Source of the DNA: Saturnia japonica
Lineage: Eukaryota > Arthropoda > Insecta > Lepidoptera > Saturniidae
Assembly (NCBI GenBank): GCA_033032175.1
Contig: CM065307.1
Location: 4,650,001 to 4,714,000, forward strand
Direction of reading: 5' to 3'
DNA length: 64,000 nucleotides
The notes beneath the pieces were generated by a model. The model was not told where the DNA came from. It was given only the letters and a program-made list of their open reading frames with translations, and did not search any database. The first letter of the stretch is position 1. The number at the start of each line of letters is the position of its first letter. The translations under genes and the position numbers were made by a program. Shown here piece after piece: positions 1 to 12,470 of this stretch.

Positions 1-149
1 ATTTATCAATTATGATTTGAATGAATGAATTAGTTAACTAACTTTATTGTAATTTACCGTTATGTTATAACCTTAATAAATAATTAACAATCAAAATCAA
101 AAGTTTTAAATTTAAAAAAAAAATTAGTTTAAAAAAATTGTATTTTTTT

Positions 150-220
150 GACGCGAGGCCCCTTGCAAGAGCGAGGCCCTGGGCAATTGCCCTGTTAGCC
201 ACCCCCCAAGGCCGCCACTG
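150..220. repeat. probable terminus of a DNA transposon
   Basis: G+C-rich block in A+T-rich surroundings. It ends at 220 in a sequence that reads CAGTGGCGGC on the opposite strand, a start typical of hAT-type terminal repeats. It contains the perfect 12-bp palindrome GGGCAATTGCCC at 181-192. The matching other end was not found, so the element may begin before the window. Class assignment is inference. Confidence 0.35.
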
Positions 221-2296
221 ACTTTAAGTATTGATAAATTCAGATCAAAATTTACACCACGATAAAATACTTATGATCAATTTTAAAATCAATAAATTGC
301 AATATTGTCAGATTGAATCGACAGCCAATTAATGAATTAACTGTAATATAAAAGAAAATATTGATATGCGAAAACATGCCCAACGCAATAATTCATTCAA
401 TACCATTAATAATTTAAATGGGAATATATTATTTTATTCCAGATGTGGACGTATTATGGAAAATTCCATTTAATATCCAATGTTTGTTATTCTGATTTGA
501 TTATAGTTTATATTTCACTGGAATGGGTTAATTTACTGGAACAATTGGAGCAAATTGCTGTGAGTTATTAATATTAAGTATATAATTTTAGTTTATGTTA
601 ACAAATAATTATTACTTGTTGAAATGGAGATCTATTCGTAGTTTATTTTTATTATATATCAGCTCTGGAAAATCACTGCACAGCATCTAAAGTTGAGTAC
701 GTACAGTCTACAAACAACGGCGAACGTTGGTGACATAAATTTCATAGGCAGTCGTCGATGTCCTGCCGGCCTGCAGAAATTCCACTTCACGCCTTTTTGA
801 AGGACCCAATATCATAGAAAGAAGATGACACTTTTGCTGGGAGACAATTCCACATCAGCACGGTACGTCAAATTTACCTTTTTTTGGTTTGTCGTGTTTC
901 GGAATCACCCGGTGTATTTTTTATATCTTTTTTTATCTTATTTTTTATTAGATTATTATTATTATTATTATAAGGTGTCTCACATTTGCCGGGTCCTGAG
1001 AATACGGATATTAAAATTTCGTAAAAGTTGACAACATTTAAAATTTAAGCGGTTCAGATTACCACCGAAATGTAAAAGCCTTAAAATTAAATTGGAATTA
1101 AGGCTTGGTTTTATAAATAACTGTGTAATAACTTTCAGGTTATAATACTAAGGAAAAGTGATGTTTTAAAATATCTATTGTAAGTATATAATATACAATT
1201 TTAATCTAAATATAACAAACACCATGCATGCATTCGATGGTGCATCCACATAAAGAGTTTTTGTTTATTTTATTTAATGTTAATGTATAATATGTAGAAT
1301 CCTCCTAAATAAAATATTTCATGATACTGTCTATAATATTTCTCTTTGTAATTTTTTTTTAATGATGGGAGACAGGAGACAGAAAACTTTTTTTACAACT
1401 ATAGTTTTGCTATAAGTGTGGCATGCATATCGTGGTGTTTTATCGTTAATAACAACTATATAGTGTTGTACAAATCAATCTTCAATGTAAATCTAATGTG
1501 AAAATATTTAATATTTTGCAATACATGTAATATGTTGCAATGAATGAAATAATTTTGAGACCGAGTCTTTTGACATAGAACGTATTATATTAATCTATAA
1601 TACGCCTTTTTCTTAAATCTGTGTCTCTATGGCTCTAGGCCGATCAAAAAAAACTTTGTAAAAAAACGGATATAGAAAAAAGAAGAAGTAAGTAATTATG
1701 GTGCCTAGGTATTCTCAAAAATTTGAAAAAAAAAAAAAAAAACATAAAAATGTATTTATTTATTATTTTACAGTGAAGTCAATAAAGTTCGGAAATTACT
1801 GGTGAGGAAAAATTATAAATTGCATAATCATAAACAATGAAGTATCCTATACCTTTGAAATACCTTAGAAATCGTTTTTAAAGCTGGTTACCTGGTTTAA
1901 ATTTACTGGATAAAATTTATAAAATGGATGTTCATGTAAACGTAATAATATCAAAACAAAATGATTAAATTCATCATTTTCTTTTAATTTTAGACACATG
2001 GTTAATTAGCAATGTTTATTCCTTACAACCTACACTATCAATTATGGTAATAAAATAACTATTATATTTTCATCATTAGGTTCGATTCCCGACTCGTGTA
2101 TAAGTTTTTTTGATAATCTATAAGTTCAGTTTTTCTTATCTTTAAAATGGATGTCATGGTTCTTTACAACATATTTCTCTATCTCTTATAGTTTCAGAGT
2201 TACCCTCACTGACCCATTTAAATTTTACAGCCTGTTTATAATAAATAATATAATAACATTACCTACTCAAAAAATATTAAAATCAATTTCTTCCAG
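221..2296. other. non-coding, A+T-rich
   Basis: No exon with a convincing frame and splice sites was found. About 660-880 resembles a degraded LINE 3' tail but cannot be assigned. A short ATT microsatellite lies near 954-975. A GGTTCGATTCC box at about 2080 looks like a tRNA B box but has no cloverleaf around it. Confidence 0.5.
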
Positions 2297-2538
2297 AAAG
2301 AGTTCAAAAATCTCAATAAGGGCAATCTTGTTAGAATTAACATAATGAGAAGAGAACTAACTCCTCTTGGATTCATTATAATGGAGACTGCTGATGAAGA
2401 AGTAACAGAAACAAGTTACGAAGAAAGCGCAAATACAGAGTTTAATAGTATCGAACCACAAGATAAATGTAATGAGAAGTTAGAAAAGAAAAAATGGTTC
2501 TGGGATATTAGGGTAAAAGATGTTAAGGTTAAAGAGAG
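2297..2538 (+). CDS. putative internal exon of an unidentified gene
   Basis: An open stretch of 80 codons plus two bases follows a good acceptor (pyrimidine-rich, TTCTTCCAG) and ends at a donor, AG|GTATGG (phase 2). The frame is open from the acceptor itself, before the first ATG at 2345. The peptide is acidic in the middle and then Lys-rich (EKLEKKKWFWDIRVKDVK), with composition like real protein rather than translated A+T-rich noise. No domain was recognised and no partner exons were found. It could be one exon of a gene extending out of the window, or a chance open frame. Confidence 0.33.
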
Positions 2539-4421
2539 GTATGGAATATAGCAATTTCTTTGGAGATTTCTTTCTACTTGAGATAGTCCGACTGGTTGAA
2601 CACCTACCTCCATCCTACAGAAGGTCGCAGCCAAACCTTGTTTTATGTTCCTGCGGTGATAGGGGGATTCAAGTTTCGCAACGCGATAGTTGAACCTATG
2701 TTATTACAAGCGTTCATTTTCTCTTTTTTATTCCTGTTTATAGGCACAATGAATTCTATACAATCTATATCTTACCGCTATGTTGTTAAGTTTTATTTTT
2801 TTTCCTTTATTTCATTATTAGAAGAACTAGGAGCCCCCTAAAATTTTTATGAACTTCAGCAAACAGATTTCTTTAATATAAAATAGAAATAAATTATAGG
2901 CATATCCAAAGTTTTTCTTATATTATTCCAGAAAAAAGTATTTTAACCACGCCTAGCCGCAATTATCTCTTCGATACTCCTTTTTGTCGTTTGGGTAGAG
3001 CGTGACAGCAACAGATTTCTGTTCAAATCTCAATCTCAAATCTCTCTTAGGGTATCATTATGTTTGTGTAGCATTCGCGCTTAGGAACACTAGGCTAATG
3101 ACGCAGTTGTGTAGTTTTTAAAAATCAAGCGCCATCTATATTTGATCGTACTTTTTCACCTCATTTTATTATAACCACGAACCTTAAATTTAGTGATCAT
3201 AATTATCAGCTTCGGATACTTTTCTAGTGGTTTTACATAAATTACTTATCAAAGATATTTATTTTTATAATTAGTTGTATTTTTTTAAAATTAAGGCGCC
3301 ATAAATGTGTTTAAAAAATCACCTGGATTGTACTTGTATTCATTTGGGTGGAACACTTAACTAATGCCATCTAGAGCAGGCTGGCTTGTGCTGTGGCAAG
3401 TTGGCATAAGTTGTTGTTTACTATAACGTTAATTTATCATAAAAGCCTTAGAATTAATTACCGTTCGTCACTCTATTTCGCCAAGTAGTCTCATTTGCGA
3501 GCTTCTTCTCAATACATAATTCAATTACAATTCCCGGATGCATTCAACCACATTAAAATAAATCCTGCAGCTCCAGAACAGTCGGACCTTATGCAGAACA
3601 ACTTGAGGAAAAGACAAGGGATTGGTCGTTTTACAATAAGGTATAAAAACTATAATACCAAAGCAAACACAATTATTAGAATTTAATTCTAATTTTAATC
3701 TTGTTGCTACTAATACTAGGTTAAGTCAGTACTAACAAAATAAATGTTTATAAATGGATTAAATCTGTAATAAAGATTATTATTATTAAATATTTGTGTT
3801 GGTATTTGCAGGAGGACTTCCGGCCGTATAAATGAAATAAGATAAAGAAAATGTCACACGTTATGAAAAATAAAATTTAATTATTTAATCCTTGATATTT
3901 TTTATTTTTAAGCATATGGACAAACCGTCCTTAATTTTTTATAATTTTTAAATTTCATTAAATATAATTATAGCGACATCTATTAGAATAGTGTAACAAC
4001 ATATTAAATTTAAATCTTATAAATATCTACAGTCAGTTACTGTATTAGTAATTGTTATTACTTTACAACGTAGTTAATTCATATTGGTATAGATGGAGCT
4101 TATACAAATTGGCAAAGCAATTTATTGATTACTATTTACTATATCGTAAAGTTATTACTAAATAATTATTATACATTACATATCAATTAACAATCGAATC
4201 AAATCAAAATTTCGAAGACAGCAAAATATTATCGCCTTACAAAATTGTTAAACTTATTTATGAAGATTTTTAGCATTTTGGGAACATCTTTCGAGATTAA
4301 CATTATAGGTACCTATATGTATATAATTTTTTTAAATTTCATAATGTAATAATCAATATAATTAATTAATTATTTAAGCATTTGGGATTTTATAGACAAA
4401 CTTTTATTGAATTTTCTTTTT
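2539..4421. other. non-coding
   Basis: No supported gene. A segment around 2590-2720 resembles a degraded LINE tail. A 63-codon open frame at 3495-3686 shows no domain and no splice context, and I do not call it. Confidence 0.45.
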
Positions 4422-4431
4422 TAGTATGGTT

Positions 4432-6457
4432 TTTTTTTTTTTTTTTTTTTTTTTGGGGTAATAAACCCCCACCCCCTCAAAAGCCTCTAACACAAATCAG
4501 AGAACGATGGTGCTATAAATAATTTCTTATAACTAGTTACAAAATTCTTACAATAATTCCAATAATGTCAAATATAAATTTAAATAAAGTAAAATTTTGT
4601 ACAACAATAATAACTTAACCCAAATTTGTAAAGTAAAATTTATAAATGGTATAATGTAAATAGTAGTAATAATAATAAGATCTCCCTCAACAGACACAAT
4701 TTCTACACATATCATAACACGACATACACAGAATACATGAAAATCAAAAATCGGCAAATTAAACTAAGCAAAGAAGAATAAATCTGGTTTTATTTATTTC
4801 TCCTGTTGGCGACTTTAACTATCTTTTCAATAAATTCTAAGAAGTGCCCCCTTATCTGGTCGTCCACCACCAAAGTGTCGATATGGCCTGGACTCGAGGT
4901 CGAATCTGGACGAGCCGAATCTTGGACAATCTATAATCAGGTGGTAGATTGTTTCGGCAATATCCGGGTCGCATTCACACGCGGGACTGCCCCTGATCTT
5001 GAAGCGGTACAGGTACGCCGCAAATCCTCCATGGCCTGTGAAAGCTTGGACATGGGCGGGTAACAGATTGGTCTTCCTCAACACCCGGTGAGCATCTGCC
5101 ACCTTCGGGAAGAAGACACGCGTCACCCCACCCGTGTCAGAGGACTCGTAGCGCGCCTGCCACTTAAGGACAGTCTCCTCTCGTATGACATTCTTCGCGT
5201 ATGACACCGGATACCGATCATAGTCGGCCACGGTCTTCTTGTGGGCGGCCCTCTTCGCCAACACGTCGGCACGTTCGTTTCCAACCGTACCAACGTGAGC
5301 ACGCACCCAGTACAAGTGCACCGCATGCCCCTCCGCTCTAATAGCTCGAATCGCTATCTGCGTTGCAAGAGCCAGACGGTGAGGCGGGACTGGTTTCACG
5401 TCCTTCTTCGAACCAAGTCACAGCAGCTCCCACTCCACCGTCGATCTTACTGCCGTCGTTGAAGATCCTGGAGCCGCCGGACTCAGGAAGGACTTCCAAG
5501 CTCTCGTACGCTTCGCCAACACAATGCACTGGGTGCGGATAGTCGGCGAATTTTACCGGCCGCTCCAACACACTGTCGACCACGATCTCGTCCAGCTCTA
5601 CTCTTTTCTTTGCACAGTACACCCTGTATACCTCTTGGGCTAGGAGGTCAAGCGGAAGCAAGTCTGCCAGAACCAATGCTGATGTTAAAGAAACCGTACG
5701 ATAAGCCCTACAGATCTTAATCGCGAAACCCCTCTGCAGGGAGTTTAGTCTATTCCTAATCGAGATCTTCCCTGCAGAGGGGCCCCACACATTAGCGGCA
5801 TACAGAACTATCCGTTCTACTACAGCGCTATAAATCGTCCTGATAATCTCTGAGTTCAGGCTCCAGCTCACCCTCGCTGCACACGCCAGCTGTTTATAGT
5901 TGTCAGCGGCCTTCTTACAGGCAACAGCGGCGTGTGCGTCGAAAGTGAGCTTATTATCCAAAATCAGGCCCAGCAGGCGGAACTCCTTCTCCAAAGGTAA
6001 CCGGACTCCTCCCATGAACAGGACCGGGGCGTTGAACTTAAGCTTCCTTGTAAGCACCATCGCTTTGGTCTTATGCGGGGCAAAGGAGAGCTTATTTTCG
6101 ACGCCCCAGTCCATCACGGTCTGCAGGGTCCGGCACGCAAATTCCTGCATGGGCCCGACCTCACTCCCAGAGAAAACTAGGACGACATCGTCTGCAAAGG
6201 CCTGACAGTACACCCCCGCGACCTCAAGCTTCACCAACAGGGAATCGAGTATCAAGTTCCAAAAGGTTGGCCCAGTGATAGATCCCTGGACGCAACCCTT
6301 CGAAGACTCCCGACTCCCCTGACAACCGGCATAACTTAGTTCTATACGTCGACCCTCGAGATACGGCAGAACCAAACTGTACAAATTTCTAGGACACCCT
6401 TTGGCCACGAGCTGGGACTTCAGCGCTGGCCACCACGCGTTATCGAACGCTATGGTA
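4432..6457 (-). mobile_element. 5'-truncated R1-group non-LTR retrotransposon
   Basis: The insertion is flanked by the 10-bp direct repeat TAGTATGGTT at 4422-4431 and 6458-6467, the target-site duplication. On the minus strand it starts inside the reverse transcriptase just after motif A. It runs through thumb, RNase H and a Cys/His-rich tail, then a 3' UTR (about 4455-4800), and ends in a poly(A) seen as a T run at 4432-4454. A T-run 3' end plus a target-site duplication is the signature of target-primed reverse transcription. The RNase H domain and the motif A residues AFDNAWWPAL place it in the R1/LOA/I group. It is not at an rDNA site. Confidence 0.9.
4827..6457 (-). pseudogene. R1-group LINE ORF2 fragment (RT and RNase H), frameshifted
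   Basis: This is the coding part of the truncated R1-group element. Visible in order are the tail of RT motif A, motif B (QGSITGPTFWN), motif C (FADD, near 6190), and the RT thumb. Next is an RNase H start (FNDGSK) that breaks by frameshift near 5340-5400. The RNase H then resumes (VGNERADVLAKRA), followed by a C-terminal Cys/His cluster (CECD...HLIIDC). The upstream half of ORF2, including the endonuclease, is missing. It cannot make a working protein. Confidence 0.88.
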
Positions 6458-6591
6458 TAGTATGGTTAAAAAATCTTGCAACTTAATTTTTAAAACAGAT
6501 AAATTCCCCTGGACTGGAATTTTGTCTAAACGTTTATTTTGGATGACAATGCATGGTTAGCTTAGTAACGTCATTCAAAATCTATTAATAA

Positions 6592-7190
6592 CTAGCTGTG
6601 CCCCTCGGTTTCCCCCGAGTTTTTATCCAACAAATACCGCGCCGCCAACGCGACGGAGCCATGTAATCATAATTGTTATCACTTCTCGCAAGTACAAATT
6701 ATTTTAATTTTTCATTTTCTCCTAAACTATGTATCCTAATTACATACTATAAAAAGAAAAATTTTAATTGTCTTTATGATGAAATGGTTCGTAAGGATTA
6801 ATATAATAAGCCTAAAAATAAAGCTCAAAATCAATTTTTAATCTTCAACATAAAAACACGCAAAATACCTTATTGTGGTTTATGCTATTAAGAAATAGGC
6901 ATATGTTACCGGAGACATTTTTTAGATATACTAAATAACAATATTTTTGTAGAATATTATATTTACGTGTCACTTAACCATTACACCAGCGCATGCGGAT
7001 AAAGCAGTTCGGGAACACTTTCACTTCGACTTACTTAAACAAAAATCAATATTTAAGGCTAGCTGAGAGGTTTAGCTTAGTTCCAGATAGCCTATACTAT
7101 TCTTTGTGAATCTGGCTATCATATACAAAAATAATTTTTCGAATCCGACTGCTACCCGTTGTCCAGAGATTACCATGTTTAAACAAACAA
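6592..7190 (+). repeat. interspersed repeat, inverted partner at 58567-59075
   Basis: The block begins with TAGCTGTGCCC, a common start of lepidopteran interspersed repeats. Most of its length matches the reverse complement of 58567-59075. Shared segments include GAATCTGGCTATCATATACA and CGAATCCGACTG. No coding potential was seen. The family is probably a non-autonomous element, class unknown. Confidence 0.7.
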
Positions 7191-7234
7191 ACAAAAAAAC
7201 TCGTCCGCTATACTAAATTGTTAATAGTATAGAT

Positions 7235-7394
7235 ATACACGGACTGACCTCGGAACACGACAAACCAAAAGAAAATCATACATGTGTTTAACACTATGTG
7301 TATGATGGTCGCGATCCCTACCACCCCGCTATATTACTGTATATACACTGACTAATCTCTGAACACGATAAACCAAAAAAAAAATTATACATGG
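7235..7394. repeat. 109-bp minisatellite, about 1.5 units
   Basis: Units contain GGTCGCGAT, CTACCACC and CTGAACACGA. Corresponding points are spaced about 107-109 bp apart. The same unit recurs at 9643-9870. The array is cut at its right side by the Jockey copy starting near 7395. Confidence 0.75.
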
Positions 7395-8402
7395 TTTTTT
7401 CTTTCTCACTGACTATACTGTTAGCCTAAGGGGCCCTAAAGAAATAGAGCCACTTATGGCTTTGACAGCTTCACCAGGCTTGGAGGCGAACGCTTAAGGC
7501 ATTCAGCCGCGAAAACGTGAGCAACATGCGCACAAGGGTGCCAAAGTGGCCGGATGTCGGCTTGGGCTATTACCGCGATTGTGAAAAGGTCGCGAACTGA
7601 CTAATTCCTTATCTATAGAAAATTCGAGCTAAACTAACGCATACATATAACATGTCCCTGCCTCCTGGGAGAAAGGAATGAACATGTGTATATTTTTTTT
7701 AGTATTCTGGAAACAAGATCGAAAGTAACTATCGTAAAAAAAGAAAAATAAGGTACCTTACAGAATCTATGTACTTATGTGGTGTGCACGTATGTATGTA
7801 CATATTGTGTGTAATGATGTGTGTGGGTAGCTACGTGATTGCAAGTGCAGTGTCACCTGTATCGCGCGAGCGGCTGCATGACTCAAAGGTTCTACACCGA
7901 GGGAACGGACCTAGGCTTGAGTTGCCGTAAGAGAGGGAGGACATGACGGGTTTGCAGGAGTGAAATTAGCCGCCCGTCCCCTGCGGAGGTAACGGTGGTT
8001 ACGCGGGCGTGGGCGCGAGCACGCTTTGTTTGGAGAGACGGTGGAGTAGTATTTGTTTATTTCCTCGATCTTATAAACGGGCTCGGTGAAGATATTCGCG
8101 ACCGGAGTTGTTCGCGTGGGATGTTCGGTTTTGGGGTTTAAGTCGCGGCAGTTTTCACCAACAGATTCATGTGATTCGAAGCAGTGTCGAAGTACGATCG
8201 CGTAAGATATTTTTAATATACGATTCGACCAACGTACCAAGGGGCTTTGTTAATTTTACGTAAGAATCGGGTTTGGAGGATTTGGAATTTGTTAATGTTG
8301 ATCTTTGACGTATGTGCGAATGTAGCGTAGTTTATATGTCATGATAGGACAGACATATGTTTTGTATAATGTAAGCTTATATCTCAGGAACATTTTGCTT
8401 AG
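7395..8402 (-). mobile_element. Jockey-family LINE, degenerate 3' fragment
   Basis: On the minus strand this reads from the ORF2 C-terminal third through the full 3' UTR to a short A-rich tail (T-rich at 7395-7410). It matches the Jockey family at 28532-32701 but carries many substitutions. It is older than the copies with perfect target-site duplications, and no duplication could be found here. It sits inside a minisatellite-plus-unit array and splits it. Confidence 0.82.
7911..8402 (-). pseudogene. Jockey ORF2 C-terminal fragment
   Basis: Conceptual translation aligns with the last part of the ORF2 at 28801-31674. It shows KLTLYKTY and KAPWYV in place of KLTLYKTC and GAPWYV, and RPRPRNHRYLRRGRA near the end. 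A stop interrupts it near 8290. Not functional. Confidence 0.78.
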
Positions 8403-9640
8403 TATCAAGGGGTGGAGTCTATGTGTATTGTGAATCACCCTTATTTTTTAAAACACGAAACACTCTTATTTCTTCCTAAAAGCATAAATATGAATTTTCA
8501 TAACCCTAAATTTAGAAATAGTGGGTTCTTCATACAATCTTTCATCCCCTATTTCACCTCTTAAAGTTTTATTTTCACGACATAAGATAAGCCAATGTCT
8601 TTCGTCAAGGTCCAATTTATCTCTATACCAAAATTCATCAAATTTGGTTTGATGCGTTCTTCGTACAAACCTTCATCGTCTATTTCAGGGCGTGAAATGC
8701 AACAGACAGGAGAGACAAAGTTACTTTCGCATTTATAATATTTGTATGGATTATCCATTTCATTATGCTGTCATTCTCTATGGTGTCAGTAAATTACCCA
8801 ATAGCAGAATAACGACAAAAGTTTATAATAATATATTTTTGTAATTAATTCTCTCTCTCTATATACCTTTCTTTGTTTCTCTTTAACTGATACTTTAGCA
8901 TGGTAAAAATAGCAAAAGATCGATTGTTGTGGTGTCCTTTTTGTTTTCTATAATAGGGATTTTTATATTGTTAACACAAATCTGAAAACTGAATAAAAGA
9001 AGGTCGATTTTTTGGAGTGATCGAACTTTTATACCTCGATTTATTGTGAATCGATACATGAGAGTTTGATTCGAATCGATCTTTTTCGGAATGAATTGCC
9101 TAGCAGCGATGCGGCACTCGACTTGCTTGTGTGTTTATATCCAACCTAGGGTGACCACTTATTAATATGATTCATTTTAAAGATGTAAGGTCAACCTCAT
9201 ATTGGAAAGTTCCAAACTCTCTGAAACTGTACATTTTTTAACTTTATGTAAACTTTCAATAATCATCATTTTACAAACCAGTTTCAGAGTTTCAACGAAT
9301 ACAACTGAATAGCTGTTTTATAGCACTTTTATCGAACAAATGTTCGACGTGATTTTTTAAATTGATATAACTTTTTTATTTTTGAATTTATTGAAGTAAA
9401 ACCAACACTAAATGTTAAGTGAACCTTACAAAAATATATTTGTTAAAACCGTTTCCAAATCAGTTAAGCCGTTTCTGAGATTAGCGCGCACCAACGTTGG
9501 CAAACAGACAAACACAAAAATTCTAACAATCATTGTTTTGGGTCCTGCTGCGTTGATAAAGGCCCCCAATAATAGTTTTCTCATATATATTCTATGTTCA
9601 GACATCGATCAGTTACGCTTTTATTATATGTATAGATGTA
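8403..9640. repeat. composite repeat unit, copy A
   Basis: About 1.24 kb, repeated as copy B at 9890-11355. Shared landmarks in order are a TTCATCCCCTATTT block, CTTTCGCATTTATAATAT, AAAAGATCGA, a block around TTAAATTGATATAACTTTTT, GAGATTAGCGCGCA, and the end GACATCGATCAGTTACG. Parts resemble widespread lepidopteran repeats. No coding potential. Confidence 0.78.
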
Positions 9641-9642
9641 GA

Positions 9643-9870
9643 TATGGTGGTCGCGATCTCTACCACCTCACTATATTATTACTGTATACACCGACTGATC
9701 TCTGAACACGATGAACCAAAAGAAACTCATAGTTGGGTTTATCGCTATTTGTATGGTGGTTGCGATACCTACCACCCCTCTATATTATTGCATAAACACT
9801 GGCTGACCTCTAAACACGACAAAGCAATAGAAAGTCATAGATGGATTTATCACTCTATGTGTAGGGTATC
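9643..9870. repeat. 109-bp minisatellite, two units
   Basis: TATGGTGGT starts at 9643 and 9752, a period of 109 bp. A degenerate third start lies near 9857. It lies between the two copies of the larger composite unit and matches 7235-7394. Confidence 0.82.
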
Positions 9871-9889
9871 GTAAATCATCCCTTATTGT

Positions 9890-11355
9890 ACCACCCTGCC
9901 GATTCATTTTTCAAAAACGCGAAACCCTTTTATTTCTTCCTAAAATTATAAATATGAATTTTCATATCCCTAAATTGAGAAATAGTGGGTTCTTCATACA
10001 ATCTTTCATCCCCTATTTGACACCTTCATGTTTTATCTTTGCGCCATAAGGTACCCTATGTCCGTCTCCAAGGTCCAATGTATCTCTATTCATCAAAATT
10101 GGTTTAACGGGTTCTTCGTACAAACCTTCATCACCTATTTCACCCATTAAAGTTTTATTTTCACCACATAAGGTAGCCAAAGTCTTTCTCCAAATTCCTA
10201 CATATCTCTATATCAAAATTCATCAAAATTAGGTTCTTTATACGAACTTTCACCCCCCATTTCACCCCTTCTAATTTTATTTCCAAAAGTAACCAATGAC
10301 CTTTCTCAACCAAAGTTCTTCAAAATTGGTTCAGCGGTCTAGGCTTGAAAATGCAACAGACGGGATAGAAAGAATTACTTTCGCATTTATAATATTAGTA
10401 GGTATGGATTATTCAATTCATTATGCAGTCATTTTCTATAGTGTCATTTACCAATTAAAATACTAACAGTATATTATTACCCAACACCAAATTAACGAAA
10501 ACAGTTTATAATAATTAATTTTTGAAATGAATTCTCTTTCACTATATACCTGCAATAAATTATCTCTCTATACCTTTCTGTTTCTCTATAATAACTGATA
10601 CTTTAGTAAGGTAAAAATTACAAAAGATCGACTGTTGTGGTTTTCCCTTTTAATTTTCTATTTTAGGGATTTTTATATTGTTAATACAAATGCGAAAGTG
10701 AATCGAAAAAAGATCAATTTTTGAGAGATCGATCTTTTAGACATCGGTTTTTTTGGGAATCGATTCATATGAGTTCGATTCGAATCAATCTTTTTCGAAA
10801 TGAATTGCCATCCCTAGCAGCGGCGCAGCTATATTCATCTGAAAATATCCAGAATATGCAGACCCCCTTTTAATATGAGTTAACACATAGATCTGAGGTC
10901 AATTTATATTGGAAAATTCATTTTATTAAACTCTTAATTTTTTAACTTTATGAAAGGTTTCGATCATCATCGTTTTACAGACCATAATATACAGATAGCT
11001 AAAATTTCAGTCAATTCAACTGAAGAGCTATTTTATAGCATTTTTATCAAAAAAATGTTCGACGTGATTTTTTAAATTGATATAACTTTTTTATTTATGA
11101 ACTTATTGAAGTAAAACAAAAACTAAATGTTAAGTGAACCTTACCAGAATATATTAGTGAAAACCGTTTCCAAATCGGTTATGCCGTTTCTGAGATTAGC
11201 GCGCACAAAAGTTGGCAAACAGACAAACAGACAAAAATTCTAACAATCATTGTTTTAGGTTCTCCTGCGTTTATAGAGACCCCCAATAATAGTTTTTTTC
11301 ATATATCTTCTATGTACAGACATCGATCAGTTACGTTTTTATTATATGTATAGAT
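9890..11355. repeat. composite repeat unit, copy B
   Basis: Second copy of the 8403-9640 unit, with the same order of landmarks and the same end (GACATCGATCAGTTACG). It is about 200 bp longer because it retains extra sequence in the first half. Together with the minisatellite it forms a tandem array of two composite units. Confidence 0.78.
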
Positions 11356-11778
11356 GACGGACTCCCAAATATCGCAAACCGGTAATTTCTCACTCACCCA
11401 CCTGTAATGGGTATCAAATGAATGGGTTTGCTGAGAATAATATTTAAAAAAAATTGTTAAAAACTATTCAATATTTCAAAAAATTTAAAAGCTTGTAGCA
11501 GCAAAGTGCAAGAAAGGGGAATTTGAAATAATTAATTTATTGCGCTTTAAATGCATTTAAAATAAGTAGGTAATTGAATTATAGCTTGTTTTTAAAATGT
11601 TTTTCATAAAAAAAATTACAGTTAGGAAGTTTTGGTTTAAATGTTGTGAGATTTGAACAGTTTTGAAATTGCTTTAGGAAGATTGTTTTTGAATAGATGG
11701 TGATACTCGTTTTCATGGAGAGGAACTTGAATCCTGGTTATATTAACATTCGCACATCAACTACTAACCAATTTATTA
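11356..11778. other. non-coding
   Basis: No gene or recognisable repeat seen. Confidence 0.4.
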
Positions 11779-12165
11779 GGTCCTTACATATGAAATTGGC
11801 GTTTTGTCGAACTGGCCACTTTGATCTCAAAATAGCTGGGCGTTTGGTTAGGAATTTCAAATTCAAATTTAGGATTAAGTATTGGTGTTCCGAATTTAGT
11901 GATTCGTTTGTTTTCGCACCATTTGATTTTTCTTTGACATCGTTCTTTTTACAAAATGGAAAACTTAAAATACTGTTATATATATGAATATGAGTTCCGC
12001 CGTGGCATAAGTGCTGCAGAAATGGCTCGAAGGATTATTTATGTGTATGGGGAAGTTACTGTAAAAGAAAGAACGGTACGTTTTTGTTTCCAACGTTTTA
12101 GTTCTGGAAATTTTAACCTACGTAACAAACCCCGTGGACGTGGAAGACGAAAAATTATCTCGAAA
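11779..12165 (+). pseudogene. mariner transposase N-terminal fragment
   Basis: An open frame from 11956 reads like the mariner helix-turn-helix N-terminus: FRRGISAAEMARRI, then ERTVRFCFQRFSSGNF and NKPRGRGRR. The sequence TTAGGTCCTTACATATGAAA at about 11779 looks like a mariner 5' terminal repeat next to a TA. The catalytic part is absent, and the frame runs straight into an RTE fragment at 12165. Confidence 0.75.
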
Positions 12166-12470
12166 GTATGGCTTACCAATGATGACTTATGGTACTGAGA
12201 CATGGTCGTCAGCGATGGGGATTAAAAGAAAGCTCAAGGTCACTCAAATGGCAATGGAGAGGGCTGTGCTCAGATTGCATCAGGAATAAGGATTCTGTGA
12301 TAGAGTTCTTGAGTGACGGCTTCTTACCGGTAGACCTGCCACAAGGTGGACCGGCGAATTGGTGAAGTTTGCGGGAACCTGCTCGATGCGAGCAGCGCTG
12401 TAATATTCATTGCGGTGATCTTTGGAGAGACATTTAAATTGCAGTGTGATAAACTATGAGACAATCTATC
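12165..12470 (+). pseudogene. RTE-type LINE C-terminal fragment
   Basis: Translation gives TYGTETWS, KRKLKVTQMAMERAVL, then, after frameshift and stop, DRWTGELVKFAG. These are the usual order of motifs at the end of RTE-type reverse transcriptases. It is directly fused to the mariner fragment on its left. Confidence 0.72.

Noticed and set aside
2075..2105. tRNA-like B box GGTTCGATTCC
   Set aside because: No A box or acceptor stem could be paired around it. Probably chance or an old SINE scrap.
3495..3686. A 63-codon open frame starting MRASSQYIIQLQFPD
   Set aside because: No recognisable domain, no splice sites, and repeat-like surroundings.
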